From the NCBI RefSeq assembly GCF_902859705.1, contig NZ_CADIJO010000009.1, forward strand, positions 180,614 through 244,613: a stretch of DNA of 64,000 nt. Reading direction: 5' to 3'. Each line of letters begins with the position of its first letter. The stretch's first letter is position 1. Source of the DNA: Achromobacter deleyi (GTDB lineage Bacteria; Pseudomonadota; Gammaproteobacteria; Burkholderiales; Burkholderiaceae_B). The notes beneath the pieces were generated by a model. The model was not told the origin of the DNA and searched no databases. It saw only the letters and a program-made list of their open reading frames with translations. Both the position numbers and the translations under genes were made by a program. This document shows, one piece after another, positions 35,115 through 43,480 of this stretch.

Positions 35115-36014
35115 ATGCAGCTTCCGTATCACGACCGCTACCCGTACAGCGCCATCGTCGAACGCGGCAATTACGACTGGCCGGGCGGCAAGCGCCTGGC
35201 CGTGTACATCGGCCTGAACATCGAACACTTTGCCTTTGGCGCCGGCCGCGGCCATCACCTGGGCACCGAACTGCCGCAGCCCGATGCGCGCGGCTTTGCC
35301 TGGCGCGACTATGGCAATCGGGTGGGCGTCTGGCGGTTGTTCGATCTGTTCGACGAACTGGAACTGCCGGCCGCGCACCTGCTGAACACCGCCATTTTCG
35401 ACTACGCGCCGCAGATTGCCGAGCGGGTGATGGCGCGCGGCGACGAGATCATCGGCCATGGCCGCACCAATGCCGAAGCGCAGGGCCACCTGTGGCCGGA
35501 CGACGAAAAGCGCCTGTTGACCGAAGTGCGCGAGGCCATCAAGCGCCACACCGGCCAGGACGTGCGCGGCTGGATGGGGCCGTGGATGTCGCAAAGCCAC
35601 CAGACGCCGGAACTGCTGGTCGAGACCGGCTACAAGTTCGTCATGGACTGGCCGGCGGACGACCAGCCGCTGTGGATGCGCACCGGCCAGGGCCCGTTGA
35701 TGTCGGTGCCCTACCCGCTGGAAATCAATGATTCGCCGCAGATGCTGGTGCGCCGGCATACGCCGCAGGACTTCGAGCACATGATCATCGAGCAGTTCGA
35801 GGAAATGCTGGAACAGTCGACGCGCCAGCCGCTGGTGTTCGGCATTGCGCTGCACACCATGATCGTCGGCCAGCCCTATCGGCTGCGGTCGTTGCGCCGG
35901 GCGCTGAAGTACATCGCCCGGCATCCCCAGCGCGACCGACTCTGGTTCACGCGGCCCGGCGAGATCTACGACCACTGCGCCGCCTTGCCGCCGGCCATCC
36001 TGCCGCAGCCCTGA
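35115..36014 (+). CDS. PuuE-like polysaccharide deacetylase/cyclic amidohydrolase (paralogue 1)
   Basis: A 299-residue protein of the NodB-fold family subgroup that includes allantoinase PuuE. The opening DRYPYSAIVERGNYDWPGGKRLAVYIGLNIEHFAFG is the subgroup hallmark, followed by DYGNRVGVWRLFDLFDELELPAAHLLNTAIFDYAPQ, the GHGRTNAEAQ motif and GWMGPWMSQSHQTPELLVETGYKFVMDW. There is no signal peptide, so it acts in the cytoplasm; a peptidoglycan or chitin role is unlikely. With amidase and importer in the same operon, hydrolysis of a cyclic amide or imide is inferred. A second paralogue is at 36999. Confidence 0.88.
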   Translation: MQLPYHDRYPYSAIVERGNYDWPGGKRLAVYIGLNIEHFAFGAGRGHHLGTELPQPDARGFAWRDYGNRVGVWRLFDLFDELELPAAHLLNTAIFDYAPQIAERVMARGDEIIGHGRTNAEAQGHLWPDDEKRLLTEVREAIKRHTGQDVRGWMGPWMSQSHQTPELLVETGYKFVMDWPADDQPLWMRTGQGPLMSVPYPLEINDSPQMLVRRHTPQDFEHMIIEQFEEMLEQSTRQPLVFGIALHTMIVGQPYRLRSLRRALKYIARHPQRDRLWFTRPGEIYDHCAALPPAILPQP

Positions 36015-36027
36015 ACGCGGCGCCTGG

Positions 36028-36975
36028 CTAGCCGCCCGCCCGAGCGCCGTCCAGCGGCTGGGCCGGGCGGCCCGCCAGGGTGACGCCCTGCACGCCCGCC
36101 AGGCCGAGGCGCAGCAATTCCAGGAAAGGCGCCATATAGACGGCCGGTGGGCGTTGCGGCGACCAGGCGGCCATCACGTCGCGGTGCAGCGATGGCTTGC
36201 GCAGCGGCAGCCACGCCAGCCCGTCTTGCGCGGCATCGGGCGCCACCGCCGTGCGCGGCACGATCGACAGCCAGCCCGGCTGCCGCACCAGCGCCAGCAC
36301 GCTGGGCAAGGCATCGATCTCCAGGTCGGGCCGAACGTCCAGGCCATGCAGGCCGAACTGGTTGTCGATCAGCGTGCGCAGGGATTTGCTGCGCGAATGC
36401 AGCACCAGCTTGAAGCCGGCCAGCGCTTCGCCCGGCATCGCGTCGCGCCCGGCCAGGGTATCGGGATGCCCCACCGCCACCAGGCTTTCCTGGCACAGCG
36501 TCAGGCTGGCCAGATGCAGCTTTTCCTGCGTGGCGCTGAGCAAGGCGAAGTCGATTTCGCCCCGGTTGAGCCAGTCGACCAAGTCGGCCCGATAGCCGTC
36601 GCGGGCGGATATGGCGATCGCCGGATAGCGCGCATGGAACTGGCTCAGGGCGGTCGGCACGATATGCTGGTTCATCGAGGCCTGCGCGCCCAGCGTCAAT
36701 CGGCCAGCCGGCTGGCGCGAGGCCTCGCGCAGCACGGCTTCGGCCTGGCGCAGCTGGTTCAGGATGGACAGGCAGACCGCGTAGAAGTCACGGGCGGCGG
36801 TGGTCGGCGCCGTGCCATGGGCCGCGCGCTCGAACAGCTGCACGCCGAAATCGGCTTCCAGCCGCTTGATCTGCTGGCTGATCGCCGGCTGCACCACATG
36901 CATGCGGCGCGCGGCGCGGGTGACGCTGCCCTCTTCGTACAAGGCCACGAAATACTGCAGTTGGCGGATATCCAT
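36028..36975 (-). CDS. LysR-family transcriptional regulator
   Basis: A 315-residue LTTR. The start at 36975 is chosen because the HTH (DIRQLQYFVALYEEGSVTRAARRMHVVQPAISQQIKRLEADFGVQLFERAAHG) follows directly; the longer open frame upstream is the antisense of the neighbouring deacetylase. It belongs to the NAC/CynR-like subgroup in its N-terminal wording. It lies between the two PuuE-like genes, convergent with the first and 23 nt downstream of the second, and may control either. Confidence 0.92.
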   Translation of the reverse strand: MDIRQLQYFVALYEEGSVTRAARRMHVVQPAISQQIKRLEADFGVQLFERAAHGTAPTTAARDFYAVCLSILNQLRQAEAVLREASRQPAGRLTLGAQASMNQHIVPTALSQFHARYPAIAISARDGYRADLVDWLNRGEIDFALLSATQEKLHLASLTLCQESLVAVGHPDTLAGRDAMPGEALAGFKLVLHSRSKSLRTLIDNQFGLHGLDVRPDLEIDALPSVLALVRQPGWLSIVPRTAVAPDAAQDGLAWLPLRKPSLHRDVMAAWSPQRPPAVYMAPFLELLRLGLAGVQGVTLAGRPAQPLDGARAGG

Positions 36976-36998
36976 GGCGTCGTGTCCGCCCTGCCCGG

Positions 36999-37907
36999 CT
37001 AGGCGGGGCCGCCCGGCACGATGCCCTGGGGCAGGCCGGCGACATGCGCGGCGATCTGGCCCGGGGTGGCCAGCCAGACGTCGTCGCGCCGCGCGCTGAT
37101 GTGCCGCAGCACGTCGCGCAGGCGCTTGATGCGCTGGGGTTGCCCGCTGAGAAAGGTGTGCAGGGCCACGCAATATACCTGCGGAAACTTCACGGACTCG
37201 GCCAGCTGTTCGTCGAAAGCGTCGATGGCCATCTGCGCGAAATCGCCATCGCTGGCGCCGCGGTTGATGTAGGCCGGCAGGTCGTTCAGTTCCATGGACG
37301 GATATGGCATCGCAAGAATCGGGCCGTGGTCGGTGCGAAACCAGCTCGGCTGGTCGTCGAACCACCAATCCAGCATATAAGAGAAGCCCGCGTCCTTCAA
37401 CAGTTCGGGCGTGCGCGGGCTTTGCGAGATGAACGGCCCCAGCCAGCCCTGCGGCGGCGCGCCCTCTTCGCGCGTGATGCGTTCGCGCACCTCCTGCAGC
37501 ATCTGGCGTTCTTCGTCGGGCGCCATGTCGATCTGGCGTTCGGAATTGGTGCGGCCATGGCCCACGAATTCGTCGCCGCGCGCCCGAAACGGCGCCAGCA
37601 CGTCGGGGCACACGTCATACACCGACCCGTTGACCAGCACCGCCAGCGGAATGCGGAAGGCCTCGAACAACGCCAGCAGGCGCCAGACGCCCACCCGGTT
37701 GCCATAGTCGCGATAGGCATAGCCGCGGTGGTAAGGCGCGGCCGGCGACGAGGTGAAGTCCTTGCCCGGGTTCAGCCCGAACTCGAAGGCTTCGATGTTG
37801 ATTGCAAAATACACGGCCAGGCGCTTGCCGCCCGGCCAGTGGTAAGTGGGGCGATTGACGATGGCGCTGAACGGATAGCGGTCGTTGCCGGTATGGAAGG
37901 GCTTCAT
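36999..37907 (-). CDS. PuuE-like polysaccharide deacetylase/cyclic amidohydrolase (paralogue 2)
   Basis: A 302-residue homologue of the deacetylase at 35115. Both start with the same pattern (NDRYPFSAIVNRPTYHWPGGKRLAVYFAINIEAFEFG here), then DYGNRVGVWRLLALFEAF, GHGRTNSERQ, GWLGPFISQSPRTPELLKDAGFSYMLDWWFDDQP and a C-terminal FLSGQPQRIKRLRDVLRHI. It is cytoplasmic by the absence of a signal peptide. It follows the FAD monooxygenase with a 1-nt gap, so it is part of a different operon from its paralogue and may act on a different ring. Confidence 0.88.
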   Translation of the reverse strand: MKPFHTGNDRYPFSAIVNRPTYHWPGGKRLAVYFAINIEAFEFGLNPGKDFTSSPAAPYHRGYAYRDYGNRVGVWRLLALFEAFRIPLAVLVNGSVYDVCPDVLAPFRARGDEFVGHGRTNSERQIDMAPDEERQMLQEVRERITREEGAPPQGWLGPFISQSPRTPELLKDAGFSYMLDWWFDDQPSWFRTDHGPILAMPYPSMELNDLPAYINRGASDGDFAQMAIDAFDEQLAESVKFPQVYCVALHTFLSGQPQRIKRLRDVLRHISARRDDVWLATPGQIAAHVAGLPQGIVPGGPA

Positions 37908-37908
37908 G

Positions 37909-39531
37909 TCAGAGGGCTCCTCGGGCGATATCGATGATCATGGGTGCGTTGTCGACGTGGGCGCCACGCCAGGCGACGTGGCCGTCGGGCCGCACCAGCA
38001 CCAACGGGGCTTCGTACAGTTCGTGGATGGATTCGTCCGCAATCGGCGTGACCGCCAGGGGCACGCCGCGGCAGGCGGCGGCGCTGTGCAGGCTGGCCAC
38101 GCAGCCGGTATGGGCGCCGGCAAAGGCCAGGAGCGCATAGCCGCGGCCGTACAGGTCCAGCGTCGAGCGCCCGGCGTCCAGCCAGGCATGCGGGGCCCGG
38201 GCGCCCGGACGCGAGGTGGGTTGGTAGCGCGAATAGTCGTCGGGCGTGGGCGGCGTGCCGTCGGGGATGCAGATCGGCGAATTCTCGTAGCGGTAGCCGA
38301 CCTGCAAGCCCCACGACTGCCATTCGGTGGTGGTGGCGCGTTTCAGGTCCGCGCCGATCAGGCGGCGCTGGGCGTGGGCCTGCGGGTCGTCTTCCAGCAC
38401 GCGGTCATAACGGGGCGCGGACGTCCAGGTCTGGAAATTGCGGGTCGAATAGGCGGCGTTGCGCACCGCGATGGGACGGCGTTCCAGCCCGTACGAAGCC
38501 AGCAGTGACGCCCCGCCCCACCCTCGCAGCATCGCGTCCAGTTTCCAGCCCAGGTCGACCGCGTCGCCCATGCCCGTGTTCATGCCCATGCCGCCGGTGG
38601 GCGACATGGTGTGCACCGCGTCGCCGGCCAGCAGCGCCCGCCCCATCTGGTAGCGCTGCGCCACCAGTTCGGTGCGCTTCCAGGGCAATACGGACTGGAT
38701 CGTGAACGGGATGGCCGCGCCCGGCGTCTCGCCCAGGGCGCGGCGCACGTAGGCCGCCGCGTCGAAGTGTTCCAGGTCGAATTTGTCGGCCGTGCCGTAG
38801 ACGGTCAGGCGCCACAGCGCATCGCCGTCGATGACCGTCAGGTTGCCCCAGGTGCCTTCCGGCCCGATCAGCAGGAACCGTTCGGCCGCGTCGCGGCGGC
38901 AGAGGCCCAAGAGGCCCGGACAGGCAAACAGGATGCTCATCGAATAGTTGATGTGCGCATTGCCGACCATGGGGATGTCCAGCTGGCGCCGCACCACGCT
39001 GCCGGCGCCATCGCAACCGACCAGGTAGCGGCCCCGGAACGTCACGGGTTCGCCGCGGGCGTGGTCCCGCGCGGTGACGATCACGTCGTCGCCGGTGTCT
39101 TCGAACCCGGTGACCTCGGTATGCAAGCGCAGCTCGGCCTGGCCCTGGCGGCGCAGTTCCTGCTTCAGGATGGGGTCCATCCATTGCTGCGGACAGCGCT
39201 GCTTCTTTTCGGGCGTCCAGGCCGGCGTGGGCATCTGCGCCATGCTGGGATAGTCGTCGCGTTCCAGCGTATGGCCTTGCAGGCTGGTGCAGAACTCGAT
39301 GGACAGCGCGTAATCCTTGGGAAAGCCGCAGTCGCGCAGGCGGTCGGCCATGCCCCAGCGGCGAAAGAATTCCATGGTGCGCACCGCGATCAGGCCGGTG
39401 CGCGGATGCGCCACGGCGCCGTCGCCCTTTTCCAGGACCAGGCTGGGAATGCCGCGCCAGCCCAGGTCCAGCGCCAGGGCCAGGCCCACCGGGCCGGCCC
39501 CGACGATGATGACGGGGTAAGTCGAAGTCAT
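37909..39531 (-). CDS. FAD-dependent aromatic monooxygenase (first copy)
   Basis: A 540-residue class A flavoprotein hydroxylase of the PheA/TfdB and MhpA-like group. The FAD-binding GAGPVG lies at 12-17, DGAGSVVRRQLDIPM is the DG motif region, and the GD motif is LLAGDAVHTMSPTGGMGMNTGMGDAVDLGWKL. The C-terminal thioredoxin-like domain (about 430-540) with SRPGARAPHAWL is present. It should hydroxylate a phenolic or hydroxylated heteroaromatic ring with NAD(P)H and O2. Cotranscribed with the PuuE-like gene behind it; a related enzyme is at 45468. Confidence 0.92.
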   Translation of the reverse strand: MTSTYPVIIVGAGPVGLALALDLGWRGIPSLVLEKGDGAVAHPRTGLIAVRTMEFFRRWGMADRLRDCGFPKDYALSIEFCTSLQGHTLERDDYPSMAQMPTPAWTPEKKQRCPQQWMDPILKQELRRQGQAELRLHTEVTGFEDTGDDVIVTARDHARGEPVTFRGRYLVGCDGAGSVVRRQLDIPMVGNAHINYSMSILFACPGLLGLCRRDAAERFLLIGPEGTWGNLTVIDGDALWRLTVYGTADKFDLEHFDAAAYVRRALGETPGAAIPFTIQSVLPWKRTELVAQRYQMGRALLAGDAVHTMSPTGGMGMNTGMGDAVDLGWKLDAMLRGWGGASLLASYGLERRPIAVRNAAYSTRNFQTWTSAPRYDRVLEDDPQAHAQRRLIGADLKRATTTEWQSWGLQVGYRYENSPICIPDGTPPTPDDYSRYQPTSRPGARAPHAWLDAGRSTLDLYGRGYALLAFAGAHTGCVASLHSAAACRGVPLAVTPIADESIHELYEAPLVLVRPDGHVAWRGAHVDNAPMIIDIARGAL

Positions 39532-39568
39532 GTCGAAAACCTCTCTTGAACGGAATGATCGGCGCCCG

Positions 39569-40573
39569 TCACTGCGGCGTGACGTGGGCGGTGGCCACCG
39601 TCTGGCGCCACTTGTCGGCGTCTTGCGCGATGGTTCGGGAAAACTGTTCCGGCGTGTCCCGGATGGCCACGTAGCCCAGCGCCGTGATGGCGTCGGCGAC
39701 CGCGCGCTGGCTGGCCACGGCGGCGTACAGCCGCTGCAGGCGTTGCAGGACGTCCACCGGGGTCTTGGCCGGGGCCAGCAGGCCGAACCATTCGACCGAT
39801 TCGAATCCCGGATAGCCGCTTTCGGCCACGGTGGGCACGCCGGGCAGGCTGGCCACGCGGTCCAGGCTGGTCACGGCCAGCACCCGGATGTCGCCCTTGC
39901 CCAGCTGCGGCATGACCTGGCCCAGCGCCATGAAGGCCATCTGCAAGCGGCCGGCGCTGAGATCGGTCAGCACCTCGGCATTGCCCTTGTAGGGAATGTG
40001 CGTGATGTCGATGGCCGCGCGCTGGCGGAACATCTCGCCGGTCAGGTGGATGATCGACCCGATGCCGGCCGAACCAAAATTGATCGTGCCGGGCTTGGCG
40101 CGGGCCAGTGCCACCAGGTCAGCCACCGATCGCGCGGGCAGCTTGCCGTGCACCACCAGCGCCAGCGGGCCGGTCATGGCCCGGCCCACGGGCTGGAACG
40201 AGGTATGTGCGTCATACGGCAGCGAGGCATACAGTGCCGGCGCCACCGTGAGCGTGCTGGTGCCGGCCCACAACAGGGTGTAGCCGTCGGGCCTGGCGCG
40301 GGCCGCAATGCCGCCGCCGGTGGCGCCGCCCGCGCCGGGGCGGTTCTCGACAATGACCGGCTTGCCGGCTTCGCGGGCCATGGCTTGCGCGAACAACCGG
40401 GCGGTCACATCCGTCGGCCCGCCCGCCGAGAACGGCACGATCAGCGTGATGGGCCGGTCGGGAAATTCCTGCGGCCACGCCGCGCACGGCGCCAGCCCGA
40501 TCAGGACAGCCAGGGCGCAAGCCGGCAACGGCCCGCGGCGCAAGGGCCGGGCCGGGAATGAAAAGATGGGCAT
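39569..40573 (-). CDS. Bug/TctC-family receptor
   Basis: A 334-residue periplasmic receptor. The start at 40573 has AGGAG upstream and yields a signal peptide with a basic N-region and hydrophobic core (LPACALAVLIGLAPCAAW). The blocks FPDRPITLIVPFSAGGPTDVTAR, VIVENRPGAGGATGGGIAARARPDGYTLLWAG, THIPYKGNAEVLTDLSAG and PTVAESGYPGFESVEWFGLLAPAKTP are typical of Bug proteins. It lies between the monooxygenase and the maleate isomerase-like gene, all on the minus strand. Confidence 0.93.
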   Translation of the reverse strand: MPIFSFPARPLRRGPLPACALAVLIGLAPCAAWPQEFPDRPITLIVPFSAGGPTDVTARLFAQAMAREAGKPVIVENRPGAGGATGGGIAARARPDGYTLLWAGTSTLTVAPALYASLPYDAHTSFQPVGRAMTGPLALVVHGKLPARSVADLVALARAKPGTINFGSAGIGSIIHLTGEMFRQRAAIDITHIPYKGNAEVLTDLSAGRLQMAFMALGQVMPQLGKGDIRVLAVTSLDRVASLPGVPTVAESGYPGFESVEWFGLLAPAKTPVDVLQRLQRLYAAVASQRAVADAITALGYVAIRDTPEQFSRTIAQDADKWRQTVATAHVTPQ

Positions 40574-40629
40574 GATGCCGCTCCTGTGACGACCGGCAGG
40601 CGCGCCGGCGCAAATCAAGGGGACTGCGG

Positions 40630-41442
40630 TCAGGGGTGTGCCGAGAGACCGCCCTGGCCCGGCACGCGTTCGGCCCAACCGCCGAACAGCGGCTGGGTCG
40701 CGTCCGGCGGCGGCAGGTGCTGGCCATTGCCGGTCACGCGCAGCAGTTCCCAGGCCAGGCACAGGTTGGACGACAGCACCGGCTTGCCGGTCAGCGCCGC
40801 CACGCGCTGTATGGCCGGCAGCGTCGGCATGCCCGTGCCCGAGAACAGCACTGCGTCGGCGTCCTGCCAGCGCAAGGCGTCGACTGCCGCCATGACGGTG
40901 GGCGTGGTGATGGCATAGATGGCGCGGGTATCGGCGGTATCGAGATCGATGGCGGCCGTGTCGGCCACGACGATGCCGGCCGCCGCCCAATAGGCCTGGC
41001 ACAGTGCGGTCATCCAGGCCGGATACGGTGACACCAGCGCGATGCGCCGGATGCCCAGATGCGCAAACGCAGACTTGATGGCTTGCGACGCCGTCACCAC
41101 GGGATAGCCATGGCGAACCTCAAGCGCGTCCAGGCGGCGCCGTTCGAGCTCGGGGTCGATCAGGTACGAGCTGCCCGTGCAGGCGTAGCCCGCGGCATCC
41201 AGCGGCGCGGTGTCAAAGCTGTCCAGCGTGTGGCCCAGGTTGCCGAAGTAATCCGTCAGGCGGGTGCGAGAATCGGTGCGACTGCCGGTGAGGCGCGACG
41301 ACAGCATCGTGAATCCGCCGGGCAGCAGCGCGGCAAGCTCGGGTTCCACCACGGTGTTGGCTTGCGGAATCAGAATGCCGATGAGGCCATTCCTGCCGTA
41401 TTCGCGCTGCGGCTGCGGGCTTGAAATCGTTTGCGTGGTCAT
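40630..41442 (-). CDS. maleate isomerase/Asp-Glu racemase superfamily protein with one cysteine
   Basis: A 270-residue member of the maleate cis-trans isomerase/arylmalonate decarboxylase group, recognisable by NGLIGILIPQANTVVEPELAALLPGG and the C-terminal LSSNLCLAWELLR. The first catalytic cysteine is kept as Cys88 (YACTGSSYLID), but the second-lobe position is Gly202 (LFSGTGMPTLPAI), where maleate isomerases have Cys. Isomerisation by the two-cysteine mechanism is therefore doubtful; decarboxylation, hydrolysis or a shifted residue are alternatives. It is the first gene of the minus-strand operon with Bug, monooxygenase and deacetylase. Confidence 0.8.
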   Translation of the reverse strand: MTTQTISSPQPQREYGRNGLIGILIPQANTVVEPELAALLPGGFTMLSSRLTGSRTDSRTRLTDYFGNLGHTLDSFDTAPLDAAGYACTGSSYLIDPELERRRLDALEVRHGYPVVTASQAIKSAFAHLGIRRIALVSPYPAWMTALCQAYWAAAGIVVADTAAIDLDTADTRAIYAITTPTVMAAVDALRWQDADAVLFSGTGMPTLPAIQRVAALTGKPVLSSNLCLAWELLRVTGNGQHLPPPDATQPLFGGWAERVPGQGGLSAHP

Positions 41443-41514
41443 CTGCCTGCCCCTTTGATCTTGTTGGGATGCAGGGCATTCTAGGCACCGAAAAGCACGC
41501 GGCCTACTAAGGAA

Positions 41515-41538
41515 TTTTGATACCCCCCATCATCAAAA
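41515..41538. promoter_or_regulatory. candidate LysR-type operator between divergent operons
   Basis: TTTTGAT (41515-41521) and ATCAAAA (41532-41538) are a perfect inverted repeat with a 10-nt spacer rich in C. The site is 73 nt upstream of the maleate isomerase-like gene and about 150 nt before the divergent Bug gene. Confidence 0.5.
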
Positions 41539-41686
41539 GCCACCTACCGGCCAGATGGCCTACAGCCCCTGCATCAGCCTTCACGAAAACTTAACCCCCC
41601 CTGCCCGGCGCGGCGTTGAGCGCCGTGCGCCGCCGCCCTATAGTGCGGCCGAGATCAGCCCGACACGGGGCGGCAAGGAGCGTCAC

Positions 41687-42688
41687 ATGAGCAGCATCGA
41701 ACACGGAAAGCGCAGGTTGATGGGGCTGACGGTGGCCGGCGGCGCGTTGGCATCGCTGCGCCTGCGTCCCGCGATGGCGCAGGCCGAATGGCGCCCCGCC
41801 ACGGTCGTCAGGCTGATCAACGGTTTCAGCCCGGGCGGGTCCGCCGACCAGCTGTGCCGGGTGCTGGCGCAGCCCCTGGCGGCGCGGCTGGGCCAGCCGG
41901 TGATCGTCGAAACCCGCACGGGCTCGGGCGGTTTCGTGGCGGCATCGGCCGTGGCCCGGTCGGCGGCCGACGGCCACACGCTGGGCCTGGCCACCATGGG
42001 CATGCTGACGATCTCGTCGCAATTGCGCGGGCTGACGCTGCCGTTGGACGTGCAGAAAGACCTGACGCCGATCTGCGGCGTGGCGGGCATCTATTCGCTG
42101 CTGGTGGCCTCGCCGCAGGCGCCGTTTCGCGACGTGCCCGAATTGATCGCCTATGCCAAGGCCAACCCGGGCAAGCTGTCGTACGCGTCCACCGGCATCG
42201 GGTCCGCGCCCAATCTGGCGGCCGAACTGTTCCGCAGCCAGGCCGGCGTCAACATCGTCCACATTCCGTACAAAGGCGGTTCGCAGGCGGTGGTGGACCT
42301 GATCGCCGGCCGCGTCGACATGCTGATCGGCAACCTGCCCGATTTCCTGCCGCAGGTGCGCGGCGGGCAGATCCGGCCCATCGCCTTTGCCGGCGAACGC
42401 GCCGCGCCGGAATTGCCCGACGTTCCATTGATCAAGCAATGGCTTCCCGGCTACAGTGTCACGAACTGGTTCGGCATCGTTGCGCCCGCCGGGCTCAAGC
42501 CCGACGTGCTGCAAGCCTGGAGCCAGGCGTTGCAGCAGGTTCTGGCAGAGCCGGACACGCGCAGCCGCATGACCGAGCTGGGCATGGAGATCATGGGCGG
42601 ATCGCCGCAGGCGTTCCGCGAACGTATCGACCAGGATCGCGAGCGCTGGAGCGCGGTGATCAAAAGCGCGAATATCACACTGGAATGA
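41687..42688 (+). CDS. Bug/TctC-family receptor with twin-arginine-like signal
   Basis: A 333-residue receptor; AAGGAG precedes the ATG at 41687. The N-terminus reads KRRLMGLTVAGGALASL, a pattern resembling a Tat signal, with cleavage after AMAQA. The Bug blocks are present but divergent: VVRLINGFSPGGSADQLCR, VIVETRTGSGGFVAASAVARSAADGHTLGLA and VHIPYKGGSQAVVDLIAGR. A CMD-like gene follows 9 nt later, as for the Bug gene at 24401. No membrane partners are nearby. Confidence 0.92.
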   Translation: MSSIEHGKRRLMGLTVAGGALASLRLRPAMAQAEWRPATVVRLINGFSPGGSADQLCRVLAQPLAARLGQPVIVETRTGSGGFVAASAVARSAADGHTLGLATMGMLTISSQLRGLTLPLDVQKDLTPICGVAGIYSLLVASPQAPFRDVPELIAYAKANPGKLSYASTGIGSAPNLAAELFRSQAGVNIVHIPYKGGSQAVVDLIAGRVDMLIGNLPDFLPQVRGGQIRPIAFAGERAAPELPDVPLIKQWLPGYSVTNWFGIVAPAGLKPDVLQAWSQALQQVLAEPDTRSRMTELGMEIMGGSPQAFRERIDQDRERWSAVIKSANITLE

Positions 42689-42697
42689 GCATCTGCC

Positions 42698-43435
42698 ATG
42701 TCATTGCCCGCGCAGCCCGGCCCCACTCCCCCCGATGATGTCCGGCGCAGGCTCGAGGCCTTTCGCCAGCAACGCGGCTACCTGCTGCCCCACCAGGGTG
42801 CGCTGGCCGCGGCGCTGCCGGCCTTGCAGGATGCCTACGGCCCGTTCTATCGCACCCTGGTGCAAGAGCCGCAGCACCTGACCGCCTTCGAAAGCGAATT
42901 TGTCTGGCTGGTGCTGCTGACCGCCGCAGGCGAAGCGCTGGGCACCCACCACGTCGACCTGTTCTACCGCCATGGCGGCACCGGCCGGCAGGCGCAGGCG
43001 GCGTTTCGCGTGGCGGCCTGGTCGGCGGGCACCGGCGCCTATGCCTTTCTGGACCGCCACTGGCAAAGCCACTTTCCCGACGTGCCCGCTGCCGCGGCCT
43101 ACCAGGATGCGATGCGCACGCTGCTGGCTGGCCTGGACGTGCCTGAAGAACTGGCGCGGCTGGCGCTGCTGTCAGCGCATTCGGCGCGCTCGGACCACTG
43201 GGGCGTCGAGCAGGCGATCCGCGCCTGCTACGCTGCCGGCGTGGCCGAGCCGCGCATGGTGCAGGCGCTGAGCCTGGCGCTGTGGCCCTGCGGCATCAAT
43301 CGCTTCATCGAAGCCTGCGATATCTGGCTGGCGCTGATGCAGGCCGGCGCGGTGACGCCATCGCCCAGTTTCCAGGCCTGGGCCGACACGCCGGACCAGC
43401 ACGGCAGTGCCGTGGCCACGCACGATCAACGCTAG
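42698..43435 (+). CDS. carboxymuconolactone decarboxylase-like protein (second copy)
   Basis: A 245-residue helical protein. The parts EPQHLTAFESEFVWLVLLTAAGEALGTHHVDLFYRHGGTGRQAQAAFRVAAWSAGTGAYAFLDRHW and LARLALLSAHSARSDHWGVEQAIRACYAAGVAEPRMVQALSLALWPCGINRFIEACDIW look like two CMD-type helical bundles. No CXXC pair is present. It is not close in sequence to the CMD-like protein at 25406, so the shared Bug-CMD order may be convergent. The reaction is unknown. Confidence 0.72.
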   Translation: MSLPAQPGPTPPDDVRRRLEAFRQQRGYLLPHQGALAAALPALQDAYGPFYRTLVQEPQHLTAFESEFVWLVLLTAAGEALGTHHVDLFYRHGGTGRQAQAAFRVAAWSAGTGAYAFLDRHWQSHFPDVPAAAAYQDAMRTLLAGLDVPEELARLALLSAHSARSDHWGVEQAIRACYAAGVAEPRMVQALSLALWPCGINRFIEACDIWLALMQAGAVTPSPSFQAWADTPDQHGSAVATHDQR

Positions 43436-43480
43436 CTTCGGGCGGACCGCCGGTCCGCCACGCCGGCAGACGGGGGCATC

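Noticed and set aside
35115..37907. The two deacetylase-like genes as peptidoglycan or chitin deacetylases
   Set aside because: They have no signal peptide or membrane anchor and carry the N-terminal wording of the PuuE subgroup.
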